64,000 bases of DNA from Okapia johnstoni (Eukaryota; Chordata; Mammalia; Artiodactyla; Giraffidae), in the NCBI GenBank assembly GCA_024291935.2, contig CM044306.1, positions 6,086,501 through 6,150,500 of the forward strand. The letters run 5' to 3'. Within the stretch, counting starts at the first letter, position 1. Each line of letters opens with the position of its first letter. Below are positions 48,801 to 60,432 of this stretch, in pieces. The notes below the pieces were generated by a model, which did no database searches, had not been told where the DNA came from, and saw only the letters and a list, made by a program, of their open reading frames with translations. Position numbers and translations under genes: made by a program.

Positions 48801-49132
48801 CATGGGTATTTGCACCAGTATTTGATGTCGTCTATGTATTCCTTCTGATACCGACAAACCATGCTCAGGGATCTCCCCACAAAGCCTGTCACACTTCGGG
48901 GGCCGCTCAGGGACAAACAGCCTGGAAAACACAACCATGTCCAGCTCTTCATCAGGTGGACCTGGGTCAGAAGAGCCCCGGATGCGGGTCTCTCAGAGGC
49001 CCGTGGCGTCTGGAGCAGGCCGAGGCAGAAAGTCAGCCTTCCTCAGACCCAGGGGAGGGAGACGGGGAGGAGCTCCCTCCTCACAGAGGAGAGGGTGTCC
49101 TTGGAGACAGAAGAGCCCAGGATGGGAAAACC

Positions 49133-49176
<44 letters not shown>

Positions 49177-49219
49177 TGTGTGTGTGTGTGTGTGTGTCTG
49201 TGTGTGTGTCTGTGTGTGT

Positions 49220-49275
<56 letters not shown>

Positions 49276-49623
49276 TGCCCCAAGGGGTCATCTCTGGCTG
49301 TGACCGTTGAGGTGTGACCATCCCAGGCACCTCCTCCTACCAGCACAGTGAACCAGGCTCACCTGCTTCGCACCCTGAACCCTCCTGCTCACTGCTGAGA
49401 CAGGTGGCGGCCCTTTCTGGAACCTTCTCCCTCCCTCACTACTTACCTCTCCCCTAATCTCGCTGACCCTCCCCTCCCTCCCTGCTGCTGCCCACCCCCA
49501 CCCCCCTCACCCACCTCCAGCCCTGCCCCCTCCCCGCCCCCAGGAAGGGCTGAGCCACTCACCTGGGACTTGCAGCAGCAGCAGAGCTGAAAGCAGCCAC
49601 CCAGTCCTGCCCCTCGGGGTCAT
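45648..49623 (-). CDS. CD300C-like: CD300C-like receptor, copy 3 (frameshifted tail)
   Basis: Exons 49563-49623, 48592-48921, 47580-47697 and 45648-45825 (61+330+118+178 nt = 228 codons plus stop). Same domain order as copy 2 and nearly identical in the Ig domain (CRYQKEY, accessory Cys in YPCMSP, NLT sequon, YACG). A one-base insertion near 45685 shifts the last codons: the tail reads [15 protein letters not shown] and stops at 45650-45648, ten residues longer than copy 2 and without the YEN motif. The exon 2 donor is GTGGGC. The insertion lies beyond the membrane helix, so the receptor body is intact and the gene may still be functional. An assembly error in this T run is possible. Confidence 0.82.
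46275..46704 (+). mobile_element. Same Bov-tA/BovB composite in copy 3
   Basis: Duplicated along with the unit; target-site repeats at 46426-46434 and 46696-46704. Confidence 0.85.
47580..47697 (-). CDS. CD300C-like: CD300C-like copy 3, exon 3 (stalk)
   Basis: 118 nt, acceptor TTCTTCCTCAG, donor [22 protein letters not shown] stalk. Confidence 0.85.
48592..48921 (-). CDS. CD300C-like: CD300C-like copy 3, exon 2 (V-type Ig)
   Basis: 330 nt, open; YACG motif encoded by TAT-GCG-TGT-GGG; donor GTGGGC. Confidence 0.9.
49134..49275. repeat. (TG)n microsatellite in intron 1 of copy 3, interrupted
   Basis: About 140 bases, the longest of the set, with four TC interruptions. Confidence 0.95.
49563..49623 (-). 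CDS. CD300C-like: CD300C-like copy 3, exon 1 (signal peptide)
   Basis: 61 nt, ATG at 49623-49621, donor GTGAG; reads [21 protein letters not shown] across the junction. Confidence 0.87.
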
Positions 49624-52600
49624 TTCTCCAGCAGGGATGTCACCAGCAGCAGCGCCAGGCCCCGGGAATGGAAAAGGTCGAGCCTCCTCAGAGGAGTCCC
49701 TCCTGGTCCTCACTTCTGCTTCTCTGGGCTTCTCTGCTTCCTGGTCCTGTCCCGGGTCAGGTCAGATGGTCCAGGGGTCAGGGGACAGGAAGCTTAGGGG
49801 GAGGGGCACACAGCTGGTCCAGTGCGGGGACCCGCTGCCCTCAGCTTCTCTAAATGCAGGGACTGGACACGTGCAGCGTCCCTCGATTGGGGAGGCTGCC
49901 CCCTCCTCGCCCAACCCACAGCAGATCCTCTCTCAGTCTCACGCGCCCATCCACAGAGCAGGGACCAGCTGGGTTCCTCTTCCGTGGGACATCCTCACCC
50001 TCTGCGAAACGTCATTTCATCGTGGTCAGGATGGGAAGTCCGAGGATGGATGTCATGCTCATCCATCCTCCCTGATCCTGGAGGCGACCAAGGGGTCAGT
50101 GTCTCCCCACTTATACCTCTAGGGGACCACAAGACTCTGCCCCCACAGGACCCAAAGTCTTCTTCCTGCTCTGTAAATCCACCCCATGTCCCTGGACAAC
50201 TTCCTACGTCCCACCTTGGCTCCGTTTCCCCCCAGGATCCCTCGGGCTGTGGCATCCCCCGTCTTGGGCCCCTTGCTGCCCACATTACACCCAGAACAGC
50301 GGTCCCCAACCTTCCAAGACCCCGTCTTCACGCTCCGCCTCTGGACAGAGTCTACTCCCCTTTGAGAGCCAGAGAGAGACTGAGAATGGACAGGAGGTCA
50401 GAGGAGAAGACGCTGGGTGGAGGGATGAGAAGCTGGGGACCTGGGGGCAGAGAGGAGCCTCCTCCCCGGTCAGAGGCACAGAGGCGGCGGTTGTACAGCA
50501 AGCACCCGAGGGCACTGGCTGCGGGGCCTCTCCTGGATCCACAGTGATGAACAGGGGCCTCTTCACGGTGCAGAGATGAGGGAGGGATGGCCCACAGAGA
50601 GGAGATAGACTGCCCGTCCTCACTCACCGTGGCATGCTCACGTGACGTGCAGGACCGTCAAGTCATATCTTGCTGGGCAGTGGGATGGGGGTAACGGGGG
50701 ACTGCAGCCCTGTTCTCGGGTATGATTTTCAGCTTCTCAAGTTGATCTGCAGAAACCAGGCTCTCCCATCCCTCCCACGTGGGTCTTGACTCTCCCCACT
50801 TCCCGGGCACGGGCAGTAGACCGGGTCCCAGGGCACCGCTGGAGACATGCAATATTGATGGCACACTCGGCTTGATCCATCGCCGATCACCTCGGTGACT
50901 CCTGCCCATCTCCAGATGAAGCCCCCGTGTTCTGACCAGGTCTCTCCCATAGCCCATGGCAGCACGCAAAGGCCCAGAACTCAGCCATCTCATCCTGACT
51001 CCAGACCCACCCCCAGGCTGCCACTCTCCCCACACTGGGCCTCATCCAGACCCTTGGGCCCCTATTTCTCCTCCTGACCCACAGCCAACATCCTTGACTG
51101 TACAACTTCCTTGACCCTCCCAGCTGAGTTTGGTTCTCCTGTTATGTGTCCTATTGGACCATTTGACACCCCCTCTTGGATTTATCTCCTGTGATTTGGG
51201 GCTCTCTTTGTGTCTCCATCTGGGCTGTGGCCCCACAAGTGGAGGGTCCCCATTTTGCCTGAACCCCAGTGTCTTTCCAGCATAGTCTGCGGCAATTCAG
51301 TTAAGGGGCTGCCGAGTGGATCAATGACTGAATTCCTCTCTCAGGACTCCCCTGCTTTCAGGAAACTAAGCTCTCCGATCCTGGTTTTCCTTTGTCTTCT
51401 CAGGCTGGTGAACACGACAGGATCATGATTCTTGGAGAACATAGCACCACTGGACCCTGCAAGCATCTGCCCTCCGGTCTCCCCTGGATCCGCATCTAAA
51501 ATGCTCCCAGGCAGGATGTTTGCACCTGCAGTTCCCTTTGCCTGAGGGCTCTACTTCCAGGTGCCCACAGGGCCCACTGCTTTACTTTCTTCTGAACCTG
51601 GTTAAGTATCACCCTATTCACGAGGCTCACAGGACTCATCCCTTACTATCTCACCAATAGCACCTCCTCTTATCTTATATTACTACAAGATACTCTTCAA
51701 TGTGGACTTGACATTTCTGCATGTCTGCACACCTGTACTATTCTGCCTGTTGTTTATCTCTGTCCACCAACTGCAATGTGAGCACCAAAAGCTGAGCTCT
51801 TCTGTTTAATCACGGTTGGAAGCAATGCCTAGGTTAGTGGTTACTGCTTTGGTCCTCTCTCCATATACTTGCTGCATGAAAAGTGGGTGCAATTCCCTAG
51901 TTCCTGGCTGCTTCAAATAGATGAGTCAAGATGATAAACTGCCTTTCAGAGATCTTTGGTGCCGGCAAGTTCATCACGATGCAGTTTGAACTGAAACTGT
52001 GGGCCGCCTACCCACATCTTTGCCTCTACAAGTCATGGAGACTAAGCTCTTGACTAGAAGACTCACTCATGGCCCCTCCATCGATTTAAAAACTTGAACC
52101 AGGTTTATAACCACGGGCCTTGAATGATGGGGTGAGGGTGGGGCTTGAGTTACCTTTGAACAGGAGGAAGGAAGGAGTCTGTTATAGTGGCATAAATTTT
52201 GTACTGTTATTCTTCTACCAGCCATCCACAAAGGACCTGAACACACTTACCAATTTGACTGGGCATGGGGAAGGGAATAATCTGATTTTCCATGCAATGC
52301 TGGATTCTGTTCTCAATTGACACCAATTGGAGAAGCCCAACATTGCCCTTCGATCCATTGACAGAACAGTGGCGTGTGAAGGTTCATGAAGAATGGAGTT
52401 TTGATTCAGATCTCGTGCACACTGGCCCTGTGGACCATCAGATCTCTGCATTACTATTTCCTGAGCTTCAGAATGCATAATTAAATAAACACACTCAGCA
52501 ACTGGAAGATTCCCCACAGTGGATCCGAAACCTGTGGAGGGCGGGTGATTATGGTAGCACAGATCATGTGGGAAACCATGGAACTGCCTGGATCCATCAA

Positions 52601-52928
52601 AACAGATCCAAAAGCAAGATTCCTACCCTCCTGGGGTTTGAGGACTGCAGAGAGAGCTCCTGAGAGTTCAGCGCATGAGTGATGCTCCGTGGATGAGCTG
52701 GAAGCCCTGTACTCAATGTCTATCTGTGGTTACAGCTCAGAAGTACCTATTGAGGAGGTATGCTTTTGGTTTTTGAGAATCATGGGCTAAGAAAGAAAGC
52801 TAGAAGGAAATTCTCAAACACAGTATTCTGAGAGAGAGGTAGAGGGTGATACAGGACAGATGAGTCAGAAGGCCATGTCCATCCGGTGCTCCGACTGCAT
52901 CATTGAAGAGGACACGATGAACATGGAG

Positions 52929-53076
52929 CTACCGGTTCTCATAAAGGGACCGACTCCGCCGGTCTGCAGAGCTGCTCAGAGGCCTGCTGACCCAGAGCAT
53001 GGCGCCGAGCATGCCCAGGAGTAGGGGCACCTTCAGGAAGACCAGGAGCAGGAAGTGGACGCTGCCCAGCAGGGAC
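52929..53076 (-). CDS. CD300C-like: CD300C-like copy 4, exon 4 (transmembrane, YxN tail)
   Basis: 148 nt; one change in the helix (GAMLWV instead of GAVLWV); tail ends LYENR, TAG at 52931-52929. Confidence 0.9.
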
Positions 53077-56000
53077 CTGTGGAGGGCACGGGGACAGACA
53101 GGGAGCAGCATCCTCAGGGGAGGCTCTGGTGTCTCCAGTTCCTTCCCACCCCCATCTCTGTGCCCTGAGTCCAGGACAATCCGTATAAGCATCAACCCTG
53201 GACAGGGCAGCCCCACTCTGAGGACCTCAGCTGGCTTGTCTCTGCTTAATTGCTCATGAGAATTAGGACTGTGAGCATAAGGGTGGACGTGGCCATGAGA
53301 ATCACATGAGGGAGACCAGGGATCCTGATGGGATCTGGGCAGGAGGAGGATTTTTTCCAAGGCCCTCCACACGTGGGGTTATCCTTTTCAGGGTACAGTA
53401 ATCAGTAGTAGGGTTATTTGTGTGATGTCCGCTCTCCTGTAAAGAGATTTCCCCAAAAGAAAGGGATTGTTTGTTTTATTCACAGGGTGAAACTGGTACC
53501 AGCCTGATACCTCCAAAGACCCAAGGACTAAGAGACACGGGTTTGATCCCTGGGTCAGGAAGATCCCCTGGAGTAGGAAACGGCACCCACTCCAGTATCC
53601 TGGCCTGGAAAACTCCATGGGCAGAGTAGCCCGGCAGTCTATAGTCCATAGGGTCGCAAAGAATTGGACATGACTTAGCAACTGATGTTGAAGCTGAAAC
53701 TCCAATACTTTGGCCACCTCATGCGAAGAGTTGACTCATTGGAAAGGATCCTAATGCTTAGAAGGATTGGGGGTAGGAGGAAGAAGGGGACGACAGGGGA
53801 TGAGATGGTTGGATGGCATCACCGACTCGATGGACATGGGTTTGGGTAAACTCCGGGAGGTGGTGATGGACAGGGAGGCCTGGCATGCTGCAGTTCATGG
53901 GGTCACAAAGAGTCGGACACAACTGAGTGACTGAACTGAACTGAACTAGCAACTGAGGACGCATCTCCAAAGGTCAACACTTAAAAGTCTCTGGTATACT
54001 CTGATACCTACGGCTGATTCATGTTGATATTCAGTAGAGAGCAATACAATTCTGTAAAACAGTTATCCCTCAATAAAAAGTAAATTAAGTTTTAAAAGTT
54101 TGTGATATGCTCTATACTTTATACTCTAATATAAAATGAAAATTAAATTTAGAAAATTATATGGTGAAAAGTCAAAAAAGAAAGTGTATGGAACTTGATG
54201 GATGAATACATGACCCCCTTAGTTCTCTCTGCTCTTCGACCCTGGGTCCTTCAACAGTACGACACCAATGACCAGGGCTGGGGGGAGGCAGGGGGCAGAG
54301 TGCAGGGGCCACCAAGGCCCAGAGCATCTGCTTCCTCCCTGCCCTGGGCCGGGGTCCTGAAGGCTCCTTCTGCGGGACATTTGCACTCACTTTTCTCTCT
54401 GCCTGGAACCCTGAATGTCAGGGTCCCCAAATTCTGCAGATGTCTCCTCAAATGATTCAGCCAGGCCTGCCTGACTATCGTGTTTTAAATAGCAAATCTA
54501 ATCATTTTCCCAACACAATCTCGCCAAACCCCAGTGACCGATATCTCTCCATACTACTCATCACAAACCACCATATTTACATAGGAACTCTGTGTGGACT
54601 GGTCCAGGGCGTGACTTCCCCCTCACAGCACAACTTTCATCAGACCCAGGTCCTGCCTGGGTGGTCTTACCTGCATCCACAGCAGAGCACCAGGCACTTA
54701 GTAGGACCTTCACAGTCAGGTGTGGGAACAAACGAGGGGCCTGTAGACAGGAGACCTCAACCCCCAACCTGTCCCCTCACCCAGAGGAGAAACCACCCAC
54801 GTGCTGACGTCCTGGGATGTGGGCCCCTTACCGAGGAGGTTGGCTGGGATCTGGGTGACCAGATGCGGTGCTCCAGGTGGACACTGGCAGGGTCGTGGGA
54901 GACCCTGGGATGCCTGTGGACCTCTCAGGACTGGTGGCTGTAGCAGGGGCTGAGGAAGAACCACAAGGCAGGCTCCGTTTCATCCCCTGGTCCCCACACC
55001 CCGTCCCCGTGTGGTGGTGACTCACACAGCCAAGGTCACTCAGGCTGTCTGGACAGGTATGCTAAGTCCATCACCCCCTGTGGCCACACCCAGGCCTGAC
55101 CGGCACTTTGGGCCCGTGCCCCCTCCAGATGTACCTTGGCCAGATGGGCACTATCAGATGCAGAGTGGAGAAAAAGAGGGAGAAATAGGCTTAGCCCGCC
55201 AGGGCAGGGCAGGAGGAAGTCCCCCAGAGCGACAGAGGGAGCCCCACTCAGGTTGGGGGCACCTTCTGACTCTTTCCTTGAGGTTATAAGAGAAGCCCCC
55301 AGAACCCCAGGAGGTCCTTCCAAACATTGTAGGGTCACTGGTGGCCTCTGGGCCAGCACAAGGGCAGGGTGTGTATTGGAAGCAGGGATCATGGTGGAGA
55401 AGCCCAGCGCAGGTGTGGGCTCTGGACCAGGTATCACCCCTGGGCTCAGGGAGGCCCGTCTCAGGTTCTCAGGCCCCCGGGGTCATGGCCAGCCCATGTG
55501 CAGTGGGGCCTTGTGAGAGTGAGCCCCCCGTAGGCAGGACCCTGCAAAGGCCAGAAAGAGACACGGGCCCCTTCAGAGTGGACGTGCCCTTGTGAGGAGA
55601 GCAGGCAGCCTGGATCCCAGAGCAGGATGTCCGCCAGCCCATGAAGCAGGAAGGTGCATGAATGTCTCCACCTGAAGACAGAGATGTGCGTGTGTACAAA
55701 CACACTCCCTCTCACGCCCTCTCCCCCATGTCTCAGCTCACTGGCCAACCCCCTCCCGGTCTTCCTGGCACAGCCTTTCTGCCCCACTTCCTTCTTGAGG
55801 TTCCGGATGACCAGCCTGGTGCTGGAGTGAGGGTGGAGGATGCTCACCTGGGACCACAGACACCTCCACCTGGAAGGTGGGGTTAATTGAAAATGGCACA
55901 TCGATCCCACACCAGTACGTCCCCGCATCCTCCTCTCTGAGGCTCTCCAAGATCACTGTGAAGGTGAGGTTTGCAGGACAGTCTCTGATGGACACGCGGC

Positions 56001-56379
56001 CCCTCCTCACTTCTCTCTCTGACTCTCTGGTCTCCACAATCTTCCAGAAACATATGGGTGTGCACCAGTATTTGGTATTGTTGATGAATTCCTCCCGGTA
56101 CCGACACTCCACGTTCAGGGATCCCCCCACGAAGCCTGTCATTCTGCGGGGGCCTCTCAGGGACAAACAGCCTGGAAAACAAAACCAGATCCAACTCTAT
56201 CAGGTGGACCTGGGTCAAAAGAACCCAGATGTAGGTCCCTGAAGGGCCCGCGGCATCTGGAGGAGGCCGAGGCAGAAAGTGAGCCTTCCTCAGACCCACG
56301 GGAGGGAGACGGGGAGGAGCTCCCTCCTCACAACAGAGAGGGTGTCCTTGGAGACAGAAGAGCCCAGAATGGGAAAACC

Positions 56380-56423
<44 letters not shown>

Positions 56424-56757
56424 GGTGTGTCTGTGTGTGTGTGTGTGTGTGTGGTGCCCCAAGGGGTCATCTCTGACTGTGACCGTTGAGGTGTGACCAT
56501 CCCAGGCGCCCCCTCCTACCAGCACAGTGGATCAGGCTCACCTGCGTTGCACCATGAACCCTCCTGCTCGCTGCTGAGACAGGTGGCAGCCCCTTCTGAA
56601 ACCTTTTCTCCCCCACCCCGGCCTGCTGCTGGCCCCCCGGGCAACCACCTCCAGCCCTGCCCACTCCCCGCCCCCAGGAAGGGCTGAACCGCTCACCTGG
56701 GACTTGCAGCAGCAGCAGAGCTGAAGGCAGCCACCCGGCCCTGGCCCTCAGGGTCAT
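52929..56757 (-). CDS. CD300C-like: CD300C-like receptor, copy 4 of the tandem array
   Basis: Exons 56697-56757, 55848-56171, 54832-54949 and 52929-53076 (61+324+118+148 nt = 216 codons plus stop), open, phases 1, 1, 2. The Ig domain is the most distinct of the complete copies: CRYREEF, a new NNT sequon before [11 protein letters not shown], and IRDC in place of IRDR, giving an extra cysteine. YWCG is intact and the exon 2 donor is GTGAGC. The helix has Lys183 and the tail ends LYENR (YxN). This looks like the best-preserved copy for signalling and folding apart from the extra Cys. The DNA is a mosaic: its 3' half resembles copies 2/3, while intron 2 and intron 1 resemble copy 1. Confidence 0.85.
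53525..53956 (+). mobile_element. Same Bov-tA/BovB composite in copy 4
   Basis: Target-site repeats at 53677-53685 and 53948-53956. One extra A in the GAGGAAGAAGG stretch distinguishes it from copies 2 and 3. Confidence 0.85.
54832..54949 (-). CDS. CD300C-like: CD300C-like copy 4, exon 3 (stalk)
   Basis: 118 nt, phase 1 in, phase 2 out, same sites as copies 2 and 3. Confidence 0.85.
55848..56171 (-). CDS. CD300C-like: CD300C-like copy 4, exon 2 (V-type Ig)
   Basis: 324 nt, open, two codons shorter than copies 2, 3 and 5 between KYWC and WKIVE. Contains both CD300 disulfide pairs, an extra Cys in IRDC, and YWCG. Confidence 0.91.
56383..56453. repeat. (TG)n microsatellite in intron 1 of copy 4
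   Basis: About 70 bases with a CGG and a TC interruption. Confidence 0.95.
56697..56757 (-). CDS. CD300C-like: CD300C-like copy 4, exon 1 (signal peptide)
   Basis: 61 nt, ATG at 56757-56755 ([17 protein letters not shown]), donor GTGAGC. Confidence 0.87.
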
Positions 56758-59700
56758 TTCTCCAGCAGGGATGTCACCAGCAGCAGCGCCAGGCCCCGGG
56801 AAGGGACAAAATCGAGCCTCCTCAGAGGAGTCCCTCCTAGTCCTCACTTCTGCTCCTCTGGGCCTCTCTGCTTCCTGGTCCCGTCCCGGGTCAGGTCAGA
56901 TGGTCCAGGGGTCAGGGGACAGGAAGCTTAGGGGGAGGGGCACACAGCTGGTCCAGTGCGGGGACCCGCTGCCCTCAGCTTCTCTAAATGCAGGGACTGG
57001 ACACGTGCAGCATCCCTCGATCGGGGAGGCTGCCCCCTCCTCGCCCAACCCACAGCAGATCCTCTCTCAGTCTCACGCACCCATCCACAGAGCAGGAACC
57101 AGCTGGGTTCCTCTTCCGTGGGACATCCTCACCCTCTGCTATACGTCGTTTCGTTGTGGTCAGGATGGGAAGTCCGAGGATGGATGTCATGCTCATCCAT
57201 CCTCCCTGGTCCTGGGGGCGACCAAGGGGTCACTGTCTCCCCACCTGCAGCTCCAGGCGACCACAAGACTCTGTCCCCACAGGACCCAAAGTCCTCTTCC
57301 TGCCCCGCAAATCCGCCCCGTGACCCCGGACAACTCCCTACGTCCCACCTTGACTCCGTTTCCCCCCAGGACCCCTCGGGCTGTGGCTTCCCCCGTCTTG
57401 GGCCCCTTGCTGCCCACATTACACACAGAACAGCGGTCCCCAACCTTCCAAGACCCCGTCTTCACGCTCCGCCTCTGGATAGAGTCTACTCCCCTTTGAG
57501 AGCCAGAGAGAGACTGAGAATGGACAGGAGGTCAGAGGAGAAGACGCTGGGTGGAGGGATGAGAAGCTGGGGACCTGGGGGCAGAGAGGAGCCTCCTCCC
57601 CAGTCAGTGGCACAGAGGCGGCGGTTGTAGAGCAGGCGCCCGAGGGCACTGGCTGTGGGGTCTCTCCTGGATCCACAGTGATGAGCAGGGGCCTCTTCAC
57701 GGTGCAGAGATGAGGGAGGGATGGCCCACAGAGAGGAGACAGACTGCGGGTCCTCACTCACCGTGGCATGCTCACGTGACGTGCAGGACCGTCAAGTCAT
57801 ATCTTGCTGGGCAGTGGGATGGGGGTAACGGGGGACTGCAGCCCTGTTCTCGGGTATGATTTTCAGCTTCTCAAGTTGATCTGCAGAAACCAGGCTCTCC
57901 CATCCCTCCCACGCGGGTCTTGACTCTCCCCACTTCGTGGGCATGGGCAGTAGACCTGGGTCCCAGGGAACCGCTGGAGACATGCAGTAGAGATGGCTCA
58001 CTGGGCTTGATCCATCGCCAATCACCCCAGTGACTCCTGCCCATCTCCAGATGAAGCCCCGGTATTCTGACCAGGTCTCTCCCATAGCCCATGGCAGCAC
58101 GCAAAGGCCTAGAACTCAGCCATCTCATCCTGACTCCAGACTCACCCTCAGGCTGCCACTCTCCCCACACTTGGCCTCATCCAGACCCTTGGGCCCCTAT
58201 TCCTCCTCCTGACCCACAGCCAACACCATTGACTGTACAACTTCCTTGACCCTCCCAGCTGAGGTTGGTTCTCCTGTTATGTGTCCTATTGGACCATTTG
58301 ACACCCCCTCTTGGATTTATCTCCTGTGGTTTGGGGCTCTCTTTGTGTCTCCATCTGGGCTGTGGCCCCACAAGTGGAGGGTCCCCATCTTGCCTGAACC
58401 CCAGTGTCTTTCCAGCACAGCCTGTGGCAATTCAGCTAAGAGGCTGCCGAGTGGATCAATGACTGAATTCCTCTCTCAGGACTCCCCTGCTTTCAGGAAA
58501 CTAAGCTCTCCGATCCTGGTTTTCCTTTGTCTTCTCAGGCTGGTGAACACGACAGGATCATGATTCTTGGAGAACATGGCACCACTGGACCCTGCAAGCA
58601 TCTGCCCTCCGGTCTCCCCTGGATCCGCATCTAAAACGCTCCCAGGCAGGACGTTTGCACCTGCAGTTCCCTTTCCCTGAGGGCTCTACTTCCAGGTGCC
58701 CACAGGGCCCACTGCTTTACTTTCTTCTGAACCTGGTTAAGTATCACCCTATTCACGAGGCTCACAGGACTCATCCCTTACTATCTCACCAATAGCACCT
58801 CCTATCTTATGTTACTACAAGATACTCTTCAATGTGGACTTGACATTTCTGCATGTCTGCACACCTGTACTATTCTGCCTGTTGTTTATCTCTGTCCACC
58901 AACTGCAATGTGAGCACCAAAAGCTGAGCTCTTCTGTTTAATCACGGTTGGAAGCAATGCCTAGGTTAGTGGTTACTGCTTTGGTCCTCTCTCCATATAC
59001 TTGCTGCATGAAAAGTGGGTGCAATTCCCTAGTTCCTGGCTGCTTCAAATAGATGAGTCAAGATGATAAACTGCCTTTCAGAGATCTTTGGTGCCGGCAA
59101 GTTCATCACGATGCAGTTTGAACTGAAACTGTGGGCCGCCTACCCACATCTTTGCCTCTACAAGTCATGGAGACTAAGCTCTTGACTAGAAGACTCACTC
59201 ATGGCCCCTCCATCGATTTAAAAACTTGAACCAGGTCTATAACCACGGGCCTTGAATGATGGGGTGAGGGTGGGGCTTGAGTTACCTTTGAACAGGAGGA
59301 AGGAAGGAGTCTGTTATAGTGGCATAAATTTTGTACTGTTATTCTTCTACCAGCCATCCACAAAGGACCTGAATACACTTACCAATTTGACTGGGCATGG
59401 GGAAGGGAATAATCTGATTTTCCATGCAATGCTGGATTCTGTTCTCAATTGACACCAATTGGAGAAGCCCAACATTGCCCTTCGATCCATTGACAGAACA
59501 GTGGCGTGTGAAGGTTCATGAAGAATGGAGTTTTGATTCAGATCTCGTGCACACTGGCCCTGTGGACCATCAGATCTCTGCATTCTATTCTCCTGAGCTT
59601 CAAATAAACATCAGCAACTGGAAGATTGGTAGCACAGATCATGTGGGAAACCATGGAACTGCCTGGATCCATCAAAACAGATCCAAAAGCAAGATTCCTA

Positions 59701-60003
59701 CCCTCCTGGGGTTTGAGGACTGCAGAGAGAGCTCCTGAGAGTTCAGCGCATGAGTGATGCTCCGCGGATGAGCTGGAAGCCCTGTACTCAATGTCTATCT
59801 GCGGTTACAGCTCAGAAGCACCTATTGAGGAGGTATGCTTTTGGTTTTTGAGAATCATGGGCTAGGAAAGAAAGCTAGAAGGAAATTCTCAAACACAGTA
59901 TTCTGAGAGAGAGGTAGAGGGTGATACAGGACAGATGAGTCAGAAGGCCATGTCCATCCGGTGCTCTGACTGCATCATTGAAGAGGACACGATGAACATG
60001 GAG

Positions 60004-60151
60004 CTACCGGTTCTCATGAAGTGACTGACTTCGCCGGTCTGCAGAGCTGCTCAGAGGCCTGCTGACCCAGAGGACGGCGCCGAGCATGCCCAGGAGTAGG
60101 GGCACCTTCAGGAAGACCAGGAGCAGGAAGTGGACACTGCCCAGCAGGGAC
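60004..60151 (-). pseudogene. CD300C-like: CD300C-like copy 5, transmembrane exon
   Basis: 148 nt, almost identical to copies 2 and 4 ([10 protein letters not shown] helix). Tail SQSLHENR: the tyrosine codon is now His. TAG at 60006-60004. Confidence 0.85.
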
Positions 60152-60432
60152 CTGTGTAGGACATTGGGACGGACAAGGAGCAGCATCCTCAGGGGACGCC
60201 CTGGTGTCTCCACCTTTCTTACCCCGCATCCAGGTTCTGTCTATACTAGGATCAACCCGACACAAAGCAGCCCCACCTGAAGGACTTCTGTGCCCCGATC
60301 TTCAAGAATTGCCTCTGAGACTTAGAACTGTGGACATAAGGGTGGATGTGGCTATGAGAATCATGTGAGGGAGACCAGGGCTTCAAGGGGGACCTGGGCA
60401 TTAGGAGGGTTTCTATCTGAGCCCTCCTCATG

